A DNA stretch of 64,000 bases from Candidatus Thiodiazotropha sp. (ex Myrtea sp. 'scaly one' KF741663) (GCA_025655555.1 JAHXIQ010000004.1:372001-436000); one strand, 5' to 3'; counted from the stretch's first letter, positions 16,063 through 25,760 are shown. Numbers and translations: made by a program. The notes: a model not told the origin generated them from the sequence alone.

Positions 16063-18644
16063 ATCGGAAGTGGCATCTTCCAACCCTGACATGGGTGGTG
16101 TTGGCTACCATAATCTTCACGCTTATTCTTTCTGCAGCTATGGGCCTCGTTATCAGACATGAGCACCAAGGGCATCTAGAATTTACCAAGAATTTGGCTG
16201 ATGGACAAATGGAAGCCATAGGGTTAATCACGGAAATTGAACTCCAGAAGGGTAGCTATGACACGTTAAACACAGTGTTTAATCAATGGGCTGGTGAGAA
16301 CAATGAAATCGATGAGATTACTCTAATCTCAAAAAATGGGTTTGTGATCGCCAGCTATGGTCCAATCAACCCTTCGGAGCGCCGTTATATTATCCGTAAA
16401 GAGATCCCATACTCTTACCGCGGACGCGCTAATCTCATGCTGGCGCAGAGTCTGGAAGGTGCCTATATGCGCACTCAGCATCTGGGACTGGAAATGCTTG
16501 CTGTTATTGCGGTGCTGTCAGGTGGTTTTTTTCTCCTCACCCATCTTTTCCTCTCTCGGCGACATGAGGCAAGACTCCTGTCGCTTGCTGTTATAGAGCT
16601 GCGTGAATCAGAGTCGCACAATCTACGGCTTGCAGCGTATCCGCAGGAAAATCCTAATCCTATTATTGCATTTGATTTGGATGGAAAGATGACGTTTAAG
16701 AATCCGGCATGTTCCATGCTGATGCGACGACTTAATGAAGTCGATATCAGAGCGATTCTTCCTGACGAGCATAAGAAATTCATCACTAGAATTCGTGATG
16801 GAGAGAACCAGCTTTTCACAGAGAAGCTAGTTGGAAGGATTCATCTACTTGCGCACTATCAAATGATTGATGTGGCAAATGAGATCTATGTCTATATCCA
16901 GGATATCACGGCACAACGTCGCGCAGAGAGCGAATTAAGGAAGGAGCGTAATCAGGCGCGTACCACTTTAGGCTCTATTGGAGATGGTGTTATTTCTGTG
17001 AATAGGGACGTAGCGATTACTTATCTGAATACTTCAGCTGAGAAACTCTGCAGGCTGGAATCGCGCGAAGTGCTGGGAAAAAGCTTCTCAGAGGTGATCA
17101 CCCTCATTGACGAGGATGAAGGCGGGTCGATTGACGCTCAGATTATATCATGTCTGGGAAAAACTGCTGGAGAAGCAATCAACAAACAGGCGTCATTAGT
17201 GCTGCCAGACGGTGAGCAATTAAATGTAGATGTTACGGCGACCAGTATCATAAGCCAAGATGATGAAATGCGTGGTGTGGTTATTGTATTGCGCGATGTG
17301 ACGCGGGAAAAGCGGCTACAGGGAGAGCTTCATCGACAAGCGAAACATGACAGTCTAACCGATCTGATGAACAGAAGTGCATTCGAATCGCACTTGGAAA
17401 ATGCTCTTGAGTCAGCGCGTAGTAGAGATCATGAACATATTCTCTGTTTTATGGATCTGGATCAATTTAAAGTGGTCAATGATACATGTGGCCACGTTGC
17501 CGGTGATGAGCTGTTACGACAGTTGGCCGTTGTGATGCGAAAGCACTTCCGAGGCAGTGACGTGCTTGCGCGTATTGGGGGAGATGAGTTCAGTGCGATT
17601 TTAATTGACTGCCCAATGGATCGGGCAATAGAGCGTATCGACTCATTGCGTGGTGAAGTGCAAGAGCACATATTCAATTGGGAGAATCATAGTTTTCGAA
17701 TCACTTTAAGTATCGGTGTGGTACCGATTGATCAATACAGTGAAAGTACGGCTCGACTGATGAGCACTGCTGATGCTGCCTGTTACACAGCGAAGGACAG
17801 TGGTCGTAACTGTATTAATGTTTATGAAAGGGATGGTGCTTCGACAAAACTCAGGCTTGGCGAGATGCAGTGGGTTGCACGTATTAACAGCGCATTAGAA
17901 GATGATCGTTTGACACTTTATGCACAGCCAATAGTTGAGTTAAATCGCAGTGAAGCCGGTATCGTTGCCCTCGAGATCCTGGTTAGAATGAGAGGTACTG
18001 ATAATGAACTGATACCACCGGGTGCTTTTTTGCCGGCAGCAGAGCGCTATGATCTGATAGAGCGCATCGACCACTGGGTGATTGAGAAAGTCATGTGTGA
18101 GCTGTCTGCGTGTCAGGGTGCAACCCCAGACTGCTTTATCAATTTATCCGGCGCAACACTCAGTCGTAATCATATTGCCCCCTACTTGAAGCGGATGTTT
18201 GAAAAGTACAGTGTCAATCCTTCACAATTGACTTTTGAAGTGACTGAAACAGTCGCCATCCAAAACCTCTCCAGTGCAATTCAAATGATTCATGAGCTGC
18301 GAGCCATTGGCTGCCGTTTTGCTTTGGATGATTTTGGTTCTGGGCTCTCATCCTTCGGTTATTTGAAAAATTTACCACTGGACTTTGTGAAGATTGATGG
18401 CATGTTTGTTAAAGATATGCATGTTGATCCACTGGATCGCAGCATGGTGGAAGCAATACATACCGTAGCTTCTACCATGAAACTGACAACGATAGCAGAA
18501 TTTGTTGAGAACGATGAGGTCAAGGAGGAACTTCGGATAATAGGTATTGACCTGGGACAGGGTTATGGTATCGCTCACCCCAAACCATTTACTGAATACA
18601 TCTCTGGCGAAAATGGCAGTAATGTGATCTGGCTACGAACCTGA
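16059..18644 (+). CDS. Membrane PAS-GGDEF-EAL cyclic-di-GMP enzyme
   Basis: An 861-residue protein. Transmembrane helices near 10-30 and 145-165 enclose a periplasmic loop of about 115 residues. PAS-like regions lie at about 195-285 and 300-420 (YLNTSAEKLCRLESREVLGKSFSEVI). A GGDEF cyclase domain with intact GGDEF at 507-511 follows, then an EAL phosphodiesterase domain from about 610. The EAL signature reads E639-I-L rather than EAL, but the catalytic Glu and the later NLS, ETE, DDFGSG and VKID motifs are present, so it may be active. It is translationally coupled (ATGA) to the PhnD-like protein, which probably supplies the periplasmic signal. Which activity dominates cannot be told. Confidence 0.9.
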   Translation: MNRKWHLPTLTWVVLATIIFTLILSAAMGLVIRHEHQGHLEFTKNLADGQMEAIGLITEIELQKGSYDTLNTVFNQWAGENNEIDEITLISKNGFVIASYGPINPSERRYIIRKEIPYSYRGRANLMLAQSLEGAYMRTQHLGLEMLAVIAVLSGGFFLLTHLFLSRRHEARLLSLAVIELRESESHNLRLAAYPQENPNPIIAFDLDGKMTFKNPACSMLMRRLNEVDIRAILPDEHKKFITRIRDGENQLFTEKLVGRIHLLAHYQMIDVANEIYVYIQDITAQRRAESELRKERNQARTTLGSIGDGVISVNRDVAITYLNTSAEKLCRLESREVLGKSFSEVITLIDEDEGGSIDAQIISCLGKTAGEAINKQASLVLPDGEQLNVDVTATSIISQDDEMRGVVIVLRDVTREKRLQGELHRQAKHDSLTDLMNRSAFESHLENALESARSRDHEHILCFMDLDQFKVVNDTCGHVAGDELLRQLAVVMRKHFRGSDVLARIGGDEFSAILIDCPMDRAIERIDSLRGEVQEHIFNWENHSFRITLSIGVVPIDQYSESTARLMSTADAACYTAKDSGRNCINVYERDGASTKLRLGEMQWVARINSALEDDRLTLYAQPIVELNRSEAGIVALEILVRMRGTDNELIPPGAFLPAAERYDLIERIDHWVIEKVMCELSACQGATPDCFINLSGATLSRNHIAPYLKRMFEKYSVNPSQLTFEVTETVAIQNLSSAIQMIHELRAIGCRFALDDFGSGLSSFGYLKNLPLDFVKIDGMFVKDMHVDPLDRSMVEAIHTVASTMKLTTIAEFVENDEVKEELRIIGIDLGQGYGIAHPKPFTEYISGENGSNVIWLRT

Positions 18645-18912
18645 TTCAATCAGGCTACGCTGTCATCTTCAATAACAAAAACACCTTATTTGATGTGCCT
18701 TTATTGAAACTGATACCAGTAACTAGAATTCCACCTAAGGCAGTTACGAAGCCCGGTATTATTTCTTTTACTTAAACTCCGCGATTGGAATCCTTTTTTT
18801 CTCCTCCTGCGTATATATCTGTGACGGGAGCAGCTCAGGCAGTATCAAGAGAAATCTCTCGGTCAGACGTTGTATTCCTAACTATTACTAATATATGGAG
18901 GAGGGTATCTTT

Positions 18913-19368
18913 ATGAAAACCCGATCTTTTCGATGGATCAAACTCACGCTGCCTTTGTCTGCGCTTTTTGCGTTTCCATTATGGGTCAATGCTGAGACGA
19001 TCACTGGAACAATCAATGGTCATGAGTGTGCTCATAGTGGCGTTTCTTGTCCTGCAGCGAGATTGGATCCACATATTTCTCTTGAGTCTGACTTTGTCTT
19101 GATGGTGGGTGAGGGAGATTATGTCTTCATGCCTAACTTATCGAGGGATATCAAGGTTAGATATGTGTTAGACACAGTACAGATTGAGGGTAAGAAACAC
19201 CCACGATTCAATTCAATCAATGTTGATATTTTCAGAGTAAAAAAAGGTGGCAAATTTGTCACGGTGTGGACTCAGAAGCAGGCGGATTTCGAGTATCAGG
19301 CACTTTACAGAGATGGTTTGGCATGGCCTGGTCAGCAGGTTGAATCCATGAACAAGCACGATAGATAA
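18913..19368 (+). CDS. Exported protein of unknown function
   Basis: A 151-residue protein not recognised as a family member. It has a signal peptide (LTLPLSALFAFPLWVNAET). The mature N-terminus carries TINGHECAHSGVSCPAARLDPH, with two cysteines 7 residues apart and several His, which could bind metal or form a disulfide. The rest looks beta-rich. GGAGGAGGG lies just upstream of the ATG at 18913, deciding this start over 18895. It is followed by a strong terminator and then a TlpA thioredoxin, which could maintain its cysteines; this link is only inferred from proximity. Confidence 0.7.
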   Translation: MKTRSFRWIKLTLPLSALFAFPLWVNAETITGTINGHECAHSGVSCPAARLDPHISLESDFVLMVGEGDYVFMPNLSRDIKVRYVLDTVQIEGKKHPRFNSINVDIFRVKKGGKFVTVWTQKQADFEYQALYRDGLAWPGQQVESMNKHDR

Positions 19369-19394
19369 GCAGAGTAGACTGTATGTTACTCGAG

Positions 19395-19426
19395 GTTGGG
19401 TTCCGCAGTGTCGAACCCAACTTTTT
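19395..19426 (+). terminator. Rho-independent terminator between exported protein and tlpA-like gene
   Basis: A perfect 9-bp stem GTTGGGTTC / GAACCCAAC with a 9-base loop is followed by TTTTT. It lies 15 bases before the next start codon, so it could act as an attenuator for the thioredoxin gene as well as a terminator for the gene before. Confidence 0.8.
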
Positions 19427-19440
19427 CCTATGGAGTCTGT

Positions 19441-19962
19441 ATGATTGGCAAGCCCATTATTTTTATTCTTCTTATCCTGTTTTCTACAGCAGCAGTTTCG
19501 ACAGGGTTGGGGCTTCGTTCCTATAACGATCCCAAGTTGGCGACTGACTTCTCGCTGTCAGATCTGGCTGGGCAATTGCATCAGAGATCGGATTATGCGA
19601 ACAAGCCTTACATTGTTAGTTTTTGGGCTACCTGGTGTGTTCCCTGCATCAAGGAGATGCCCTACCTCCAGCGGGCAGCTGAGCTTTTGAATAAAGACGG
19701 TATCACGGTCCTCACGGTCAATAGTGGCGAAGTAAGGGAAAAGATCGATAGCTTTCTCAAGCGACGTCCCATTAAGCTGCCGATCCTTTTGGATGAGCGT
19801 GCCGTCATGATCGAGCAGTGGCGGGTGCTTGCGCTGCCAACCTCCTACTTAGTGAATGCAGATGGCTTGGTTGTCGCCCGCGTAGTTGGTGGTCTGGATT
19901 GGGATAAGCCATCTGTCTTGACGCAGGTGAGAACACTCATATTAACGCCTCATAGTGAGTAA
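19441..19962 (+). CDS. TlpA/ResA-like thioredoxin
   Basis: A 174-residue membrane-anchored periplasmic thiol-disulfide oxidoreductase. It has an N-terminal hydrophobic segment (IIFILLILFSTAAVSTGLG), then a thioredoxin fold with the active site W-C66-V-P-C69 and cis-Pro region LALPTSYLVNADG. TlpA/ResA proteins usually reduce disulfides in apocytochromes or other exported proteins. The start at 19441 follows TGGAG; the frame upstream runs through the terminator and is not coding. Confidence 0.88.
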   Translation: MIGKPIIFILLILFSTAAVSTGLGLRSYNDPKLATDFSLSDLAGQLHQRSDYANKPYIVSFWATWCVPCIKEMPYLQRAAELLNKDGITVLTVNSGEVREKIDSFLKRRPIKLPILLDERAVMIEQWRVLALPTSYLVNADGLVVARVVGGLDWDKPSVLTQVRTLILTPHSE

Positions 19963-20332
19963 TGCGTGCAATCAAGGCTCAGATGAGGTGTTACCGGTCT
20001 TTACAGATTTACCCTGTATTTTTATCAGTCAATTCTGATGTGGATAATGACCCTTTTACTCAAGAGTATTGAAAGGGGCAGGTGGATTAAAGTAGCATAA
20101 CGCCTTGATTATTAACCACCTCGTCAATAAATCACCTTCAAGGTGCTCGCCTGTTCAGTTAGATTGTTAGTTGCACCTCAACAATCACAGAGTTTGGCCG
20201 ACTAATAGGGCAGGGTATCTGCTTTGAACGGGGGGTGCCTGAGATCTGGCATCGATGATAGTAATCGATATAATTATCTTGACTGATTTAGCACTGAAAA
20301 CAGTGACATAAGAACGAAAAGTAGGGCTTGAG
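19963..20332. other. Intergenic region with no recognised feature
   Basis: About 370 bases upstream of the GH13 gene. No ORF, RNA or repeat could be supported on either strand. Confidence 0.45.
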
Positions 20333-22084
20333 ATGTGTGGCGATAAAGACGATCTGATCCGGCAGGCGATACCAAGCGGCGTCATGCTCAATGCTTATCC
20401 GGATAGTATTGGAGGCAAGCTATCTGACATTGTCTCATTACTGAAACGGCCGGAGCTTAAAGAGGCGTTCTCCCTCTTCTACATTCTCCCGACATTTTTC
20501 AATAGCGATCTTGACCGTGGGTTCTCCATTATCGACTACGGTCTCAATGATGAGCTTGTTTCAGCAGTGGATCTGGATGAGTTGCACAAGCTGGGTATCA
20601 CTTTCAAATTCGATCTCATACTGAATCATCTGTCAGTAGCTTCACCACAGTTCAAAGACATGCTGGAGAAGGGGGATGAGTCTGAATACAAACATTTTTT
20701 TGTTGATTGGAACGCATTCTGGCATGCTCACGGTGAGCTAGGTGAAGATGGATATATCATTCCAAAAGAAGATTATCTGGATAAGTTGTTCATGCGTAAA
20801 CCTGGTTTGCCGATTTTGAATGTGGGCTTTCCAGACGGTTCCCAACGACCTTATTGGAATACGTTCTATCAGCAGGTCAGCTATACAGCGATTGCCCCAC
20901 AGGACCTGACCGGTATTCAGGGTGTAACTCATGAGGGGGCTGTGGCTATTGCTGCTATGGTTAACGACAACCTAAAGGCGGAGGCAGATCTACAGACGAT
21001 GGATCTGGACGGCTATGCCGGTTACCGAAGTGAAATTCTCTCGGTAATCAAGAAAAAGCGCCGATATCTTGGCCAGATGGACCTGAATCCGGAATCGGAG
21101 AAAGTTTGGGCGTTTTATGAAGAGACACTGAAAAAATTAAAGCACTACGGCGCTAAGATCATTCGATTGGATGCCTTTGCCTACCTGCATAAAAAACCGG
21201 GTGAGAAGAACTTTTTCAACAAACCGGGGACCTGGAAGTATCTGGAACGACTGAAGCAGATTGCCAAGCGGTATGAGTTGACTATCTTTCCTGAAATCCA
21301 CTCAGAATACGGCACCCACATTCATGAAGAGGTAGCAGGGAAGGGTTATCCAATTTACGATTTTTTCTTTCCAGGGCTGGTCATAGATGCTTTGGAAAGG
21401 GGGACTAACGAGCACCTGCTTGCCTGGATCTCAGAAATTACCCAGAAAGACTTGCAGACCATCAATATGTTGGGCTGTCACGATGGGATTCCCGTACTGG
21501 ATTTGAAGGGGGCGACGGTTGAGGGAGGTTATCGGGAGGGATTACTGGATGATGATCAGATCGATACGGTTGTCGATCGCGTTATTGAGCGGGGCGGCAG
21601 GGTCAAGAATCTCTATGGTGCAGACGGTAAGAAGATCTCATACTACCAGGTCAATGCCACCTTCTTCAGCGCATTGGGAGAGGATGAGCAGAAGCTCAGG
21701 CTGGCACGGGCGATTCAGTTGTTCATGCCTGGCATTCCCCAGGTGTGGTATCTCGATCTGTTTGCCGGCAAGAATGACTATGAGGCCGCTGACAAGGGTG
21801 GTACGGCCGGTCATAAGGAGATTAACCGCACCAACCTCAATCTCAGCGATATCGAGACAGGGTTGAAACAATCGGTGGTGCAGGATCAAATCGAGATGCT
21901 TCGTTTGCGCAATACCTCCCCCGCCTTTTTGGGACAACTGAGGGTTGAAACCTCGGACTCAAATTGCCTGGAATTAAGCTGGCAGAATGAAAACTGCCGT
22001 GCGATTCTGCGGGCAGATCTGCAAAGCTGTCATTTCACGATTGAGCATAACCGGGGTGATGAGTCGCTCATGCTGTCGTATTAG
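20333..22084 (+). CDS. GH13 sucrose-phosphorylase-like enzyme
   Basis: A 583-residue cytoplasmic alpha-amylase-superfamily enzyme resembling subfamily GH13_18. These enzymes reversibly phosphorolyse sucrose or related glucosides to glucose-1-phosphate. Catalytic blocks are visible: FKFDLILNHLS (region I), IIRLDAFAYLHK with nucleophile D280, IFPEIHSEYG with acid/base E321, and NMLGCHDGIPV with H383-D384. The early block MLNAYPDSIGG is typical of the group. Relatives also act on glucosylglycerate and glucosylglycerol, compatible-solute chemistry that would suit a marine cell, but the acceptor cannot be decided here. No sugar transporter is adjacent. Confidence 0.8.
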   Translation: MCGDKDDLIRQAIPSGVMLNAYPDSIGGKLSDIVSLLKRPELKEAFSLFYILPTFFNSDLDRGFSIIDYGLNDELVSAVDLDELHKLGITFKFDLILNHLSVASPQFKDMLEKGDESEYKHFFVDWNAFWHAHGELGEDGYIIPKEDYLDKLFMRKPGLPILNVGFPDGSQRPYWNTFYQQVSYTAIAPQDLTGIQGVTHEGAVAIAAMVNDNLKAEADLQTMDLDGYAGYRSEILSVIKKKRRYLGQMDLNPESEKVWAFYEETLKKLKHYGAKIIRLDAFAYLHKKPGEKNFFNKPGTWKYLERLKQIAKRYELTIFPEIHSEYGTHIHEEVAGKGYPIYDFFFPGLVIDALERGTNEHLLAWISEITQKDLQTINMLGCHDGIPVLDLKGATVEGGYREGLLDDDQIDTVVDRVIERGGRVKNLYGADGKKISYYQVNATFFSALGEDEQKLRLARAIQLFMPGIPQVWYLDLFAGKNDYEAADKGGTAGHKEINRTNLNLSDIETGLKQSVVQDQIEMLRLRNTSPAFLGQLRVETSDSNCLELSWQNENCRAILRADLQSCHFTIEHNRGDESLMLSY

Positions 22085-22098
22085 TGTTAGCAGGCCTA
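22080..22098. repeat. Degenerate end of the inverted-repeat element
   Basis: attagtgttagcaggccta differs by only one or two changes from the right end of the repeat family (attagtgttaacaggcccta). It overlaps the stop codon region of the GH13 gene. No left arm is seen, so it is a remnant or a chance match. Confidence 0.4.
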
Positions 22099-22242
22099 CC
22101 AGTATCTCCACCAGGTCTCGGTAATTCTTCGCGCATACCATCGCCTATGGCCTACTTGTAGAAGGGTCTTCATCCAAACGTGCATTGATCCGGGCTCAAG
22201 CGATACAATGTGCCCCCTCTATCTCACCCGGTCCTGGTATTT

Positions 22243-23172
22243 GTGACTGCACTTTCTATCAACAATCTCCGCAAGACCTATCGCAACGGCTTTGTGGCCC
22301 TGAAAGGGATCAACATGACGGTGGAAGCAGGGGATTTCTATGCCCTGCTGGGACCCAATGGGGCGGGTAAATCGACGGTGATCAGCGTCATCGCTTCATT
22401 GATCACCAAGTCATCCGGGCAGGTCTCTATCTATGGCCATGATCTGGACTCGGAACGGGAGACGGCCAAACGTCTCATCGGCCTAGTGCCCCAGGAGTTC
22501 AACTTCAATATGTGGGAGCCTGTGGAGGAGATCCTGCTCAATCAGGCCGGGTATTATGGTATCCCGCGCAAACTTGCCTATGAGCGCGCTGAGACCTATT
22601 TGAAGCAGCTCAATCTATGGGACAAGCGGCAGAGTCAGGCTCGCTGGTTATCCGGTGGCATGAAGCGACGATTGATGATTGCCCGGGCCTTGGTGCACCA
22701 GCCGCAACTCTTGATTCTCGATGAACCGACTGCAGGGGTTGATATCGAGATTCGTCGCTCCATGTGGAAATTCCTTCGTGAGATCAATCAACAGGGTACG
22801 ACAATCATTCTGACAACGCACTATCTTGAAGAGGCCGAGAGTCTCTGCAGGAATATCGCCATCATCGATCATGGTCAAATTATCGAACAAACCAGCATGG
22901 CAAAATTGTTGAGTCAGTTAAATACAGAAATCTTCGTGCTTAATCTTGATCAGCCGCTTGAGGTTGTACCCCATGTGCCGGGATATACCGTTAGTCTTCA
23001 GGATGGGCGGACGCTAGAGATTGAAGTATTGCGTGAGCAATCGATGAATGATCTTTTTTCTCAACTCTCGCAACAGGGTATTTCGGTAGTCAGTATGCGC
23101 AATAAGCAGAACCGACTGGAACAGCTATTCATCGATCTTGTGGGGCGCTCGAGCGGGAGTGTCTCATCGTGA
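22243..23172 (+). CDS. ABC transporter ATP-binding protein (ABC-2 type exporter)
   Basis: The nucleotide-binding subunit, 309 residues from a GTG start (TALSINNLRKTYRNGFVALKGIN is the family N-terminus; the upstream in-frame ATG at 22210 adds residues not typical of the family). Walker A is GPNGAGKS, the signature LSGGMKRR, Walker B LLILDEPT, and the H-loop TTHYLEEAE. It is coupled to the permease gene by a 4-base overlap. It resembles YadG-type subunits. The exported substrate is unknown. Confidence 0.92.
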   Translation: MTALSINNLRKTYRNGFVALKGINMTVEAGDFYALLGPNGAGKSTVISVIASLITKSSGQVSIYGHDLDSERETAKRLIGLVPQEFNFNMWEPVEEILLNQAGYYGIPRKLAYERAETYLKQLNLWDKRQSQARWLSGGMKRRLMIARALVHQPQLLILDEPTAGVDIEIRRSMWKFLREINQQGTTIILTTHYLEEAESLCRNIAIIDHGQIIEQTSMAKLLSQLNTEIFVLNLDQPLEVVPHVPGYTVSLQDGRTLEIEVLREQSMNDLFSQLSQQGISVVSMRNKQNRLEQLFIDLVGRSSGSVSS

Positions 23173-23945
23173 ATTTCTGGCGGGTGTACCGGATCGCATT
23201 TCAGACTATTGTCACGAAGGAGATACTGCGCTTTATGCGCATCTGGGTGCAGACCATACTGCCACCGGCAATCACCACAACGCTCTACTTTGTCATCTTC
23301 GGCAAGTTGATTGGTGAACGGATTGGCGAAATGGAGGGGTACAGCTACATCGACTTCATCGTGCCGGGTCTGATTCTCATGGCCGTGATTCAGAACTCCT
23401 ATGCCAATGTTGTATCATCCTTTTTCAGTACCAAGTTGCAACACTATATCGAGGAGCTGTTGATTGCCCCCGTGCCAAACTGGGTGATTCTGAGTGGCTA
23501 TGTCGTGGGTGGGGTTACACGGGGTACACTGGTCGGTGTCGTAGTGACGATAATCTCCCTGTTCTTTACAGATCTGCAGATCAATAGCTACAGCATCACA
23601 CTACTTGTCTTTGTCCTCACTTCTATCCTGTTCGCACTGGCTGGATTTATTAATGCAGTGTATGCCCAAAGTTTTGATGATATTTCTATCGTTCCCACCT
23701 TCGTGTTGACGCCATTGACCTACCTGGGAGGTGTCTTCTATTCAATTAGCTTGCTGCCGTCTTTCTGGCAGAATGTTTCTTTGATCAATCCGGTTCTCTA
23801 CATGGTAAACGCATTCCGTTTCGGCATTCTGGGAGTATCGGATATCGATCTGGTTGTTGCTTTGGGGATTATTCTCGTATTCATTGTGCTACTCACCCTA
23901 TTCAGCCTCTCCCTGCTGTCACGAGGGGTTGGGATTAAAAACTGA
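23169..23945 (+). CDS. ABC-2 type permease
   Basis: A 258-residue inner-membrane subunit with six predicted helices and the ABC-2 permease pattern (ILPPAITTTLYFVIFGKLIG, then YIDFIVPGLILMAVIQNSYANVVSSFF, and late LTYLGGVFYSISLLP and NPVLYMVNAFRFGILG). It resembles E. coli YadH. GTG start overlapping the ATPase stop. It forms a heteromeric exporter with the preceding gene. Confidence 0.92.
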   Translation: MNFWRVYRIAFQTIVTKEILRFMRIWVQTILPPAITTTLYFVIFGKLIGERIGEMEGYSYIDFIVPGLILMAVIQNSYANVVSSFFSTKLQHYIEELLIAPVPNWVILSGYVVGGVTRGTLVGVVVTIISLFFTDLQINSYSITLLVFVLTSILFALAGFINAVYAQSFDDISIVPTFVLTPLTYLGGVFYSISLLPSFWQNVSLINPVLYMVNAFRFGILGVSDIDLVVALGIILVFIVLLTLFSLSLLSRGVGIKN

Positions 23946-24136
23946 TTGGTGGCGAATGTCAGTTCACTGATGCGTGTAAATTATCTTTAAGGCGTAGAGT
24001 GAGGTTCGATTAACCCGGCATGCAAGTAGATTGAGCTCAGGACTCCGAGCATACCCTTGTCCTGCGTTGTGGCCCTTGCCAAGGGAATGACCATTGGCAT
24101 GAACCGCGATGGATCAAGGTATGCTTGAATACGCTA

Positions 24137-24568
24137 TCAGCACTGCTCCCAGGGCAAACCGTGAAATCGCCAACCACCGCTGGTACTGCGCTGATGATTA
24201 TCGTCCAGCTCACCTTCAAAGCCTTCATCGATGTGGTAGACGCGGATAAATCCTGACTCCAGCAACGCCTTGCCTGCCTCGAGTGAACGTTTACCGCTGC
24301 GGCAGATTAAAATCACCGGCGCACATCCTTCATCGATGGTGCAGACTGTGCCACCAAGCAGGAGTTTCCTGATATCTGTAACGAAATGGGGATTGACGGT
24401 CCATTCAGGTTCGTCGATCCAGGGTATATGTACAGCACCTTTAGGATGTCCGACGAACAGGAACTCCATACTCGAACGGATATCGACCAATACGGTACGC
24501 GGGTCATCATCCATCATCTGTAAGGCCTGTTGTGGGGTCATGCTATGGGGGTGTTTATCATCACTCAT
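24137..24568 (-). CDS. Rhodanese-like sulfurtransferase
   Basis: A 143-residue single-domain rhodanese without signal peptide. The active-site loop is C89-R-S-G-K-R, and the CH2A-like VLVDIRSSMEFLFVGHPKGAVHIPW precedes it. It can take sulfane sulfur as a Cys persulfide. In sulfur oxidisers, rhodanese-TusA-DsrE sets pass sulfur in the cytoplasm. Here tusA and dsrE2 lie 5 kb away, so cooperation is possible but not shown by operon structure. An extra Cys pair (VCTIDEGC) lies shortly before the active site. Confidence 0.88.
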   Translation of the reverse strand: MSDDKHPHSMTPQQALQMMDDDPRTVLVDIRSSMEFLFVGHPKGAVHIPWIDEPEWTVNPHFVTDIRKLLLGGTVCTIDEGCAPVILICRSGKRSLEAGKALLESGFIRVYHIDEGFEGELDDNHQRSTSGGWRFHGLPWEQC

Positions 24569-24758
24569 CGGGTTACGCTCGTATCGGTTGTTGTCTTTTC
24601 CTTCATGTTAGATGGTCTAGGGATGATTACAAAGAAATCCAGACGCTATGATTTCCATGGTTAGATCTGAAAAAGGGATATGTAGAAAGATTCATCAGTC
24701 TTGTGATATCCGGTGACGATGTCTTCTTACACCGACAGAGACAAGGTAGAATCACGCC

Positions 24759-25637
24759 ATGTTGATCCGATTCCTTATTTCGCTGTGGCGCCGATTGGGC
24801 TTTTTGCCTCTCTCCTGGCTGCATGCCATCGGACGAACGCTGGGTCTTTTCTATGATTGGTTTCCCAATCGGGAACGACATGCGACCCAGGTGAATCTTG
24901 AGCTCTGCTATCCGGGGCTTTCCCCACAGGACAGAAGAACCTTGCGACGTACTATCCTGCAGCAGATTGGCTGCAGTCTGATGGAACTGCCCTATATCTG
25001 GTTTCGTCCCATGGATGAGGTTTCAAGTCTGGTTCGAGAAGTCAGTGGCGCATCGTTACTGGAGAGGGATCCTGGGCAGGGCCTGATCTTGCTGCTGCCG
25101 CACTTAGGGTGTTGGGAGGTGCTTGGCCTGACTTTGCCGCCCAGTGAAAAGATCACCTCTCTCTATCGTCCACCGAGGGAGTCCCAACTGGAGGATCTGG
25201 TCAAGCAGGCCCGGGAGCGCAACGGTTCCACACTGGTGTCGACTGATACCCTGGGAGTCAAGCAGATCTATCTGGCGTTACAGTCGGGGGGCACCACCTG
25301 TATTCTGCCCGACCAGCAGCCTAAATCAGCCCGGGCATCGGTATTCGCACCATTTTTCGGTATACCGGCATTGACCATGTTGCTGATCAACCGTCTGGCG
25401 AGAAAGACCGGGGCAAGGGTAATCTACGGCTATGCCGAGCGGCTGCCTAAAGGGCGGGGATATCATGTTCGCTACTATCCTGCGCCTCCCGGCATCGATG
25501 ATGAAGATCCGCAGGTTGCCGCAGCTGCACTGAATCAGGGGCTTGAGACGGTGATCAGACATCAGCCGGAGCAGTATCAATGGTCGTACAAGCGGTTTCA
25601 CGATCAGCCTGACGGGAAACTCTCTCCCTACTATTAA
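24759..25637 (+). CDS. LpxL/HtrB-type lipid A acyltransferase
   Basis: A 292-residue lysophospholipid acyltransferase superfamily protein. It has an N-terminal membrane-associated segment (FLISLWRRLGFLPLSWLHAIG), the catalytic block LPHLGCWE (HX4E), and the LpxL-type end QYQWSYKRFHDQP. It probably adds a secondary acyl chain to lipid A at the inner face of the inner membrane. It lies 123 bases before the VWA gene on the same strand. Confidence 0.85.
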   Translation: MLIRFLISLWRRLGFLPLSWLHAIGRTLGLFYDWFPNRERHATQVNLELCYPGLSPQDRRTLRRTILQQIGCSLMELPYIWFRPMDEVSSLVREVSGASLLERDPGQGLILLLPHLGCWEVLGLTLPPSEKITSLYRPPRESQLEDLVKQARERNGSTLVSTDTLGVKQIYLALQSGGTTCILPDQQPKSARASVFAPFFGIPALTMLLINRLARKTGARVIYGYAERLPKGRGYHVRYYPAPPGIDDEDPQVAAAALNQGLETVIRHQPEQYQWSYKRFHDQPDGKLSPYY

Positions 25638-25760
25638 CCTGATTGGCCTTATCGCCCTTAACCATCAGATATTCAGAATTAAAGTGCTATTCCTCTTCGC
25701 CGCTAACGGTTAGTGACGATCCATTCGGTGATCGCCCTATCTGTATGGGATGAATTGAGG

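Noticed and set aside
17973-17981. EAL motif reads EIL, suggesting a dead phosphodiesterase
   Set aside because: The catalytic Glu and the other conserved motifs of the domain are kept; the middle residue varies among active enzymes, so inactivity cannot be claimed.
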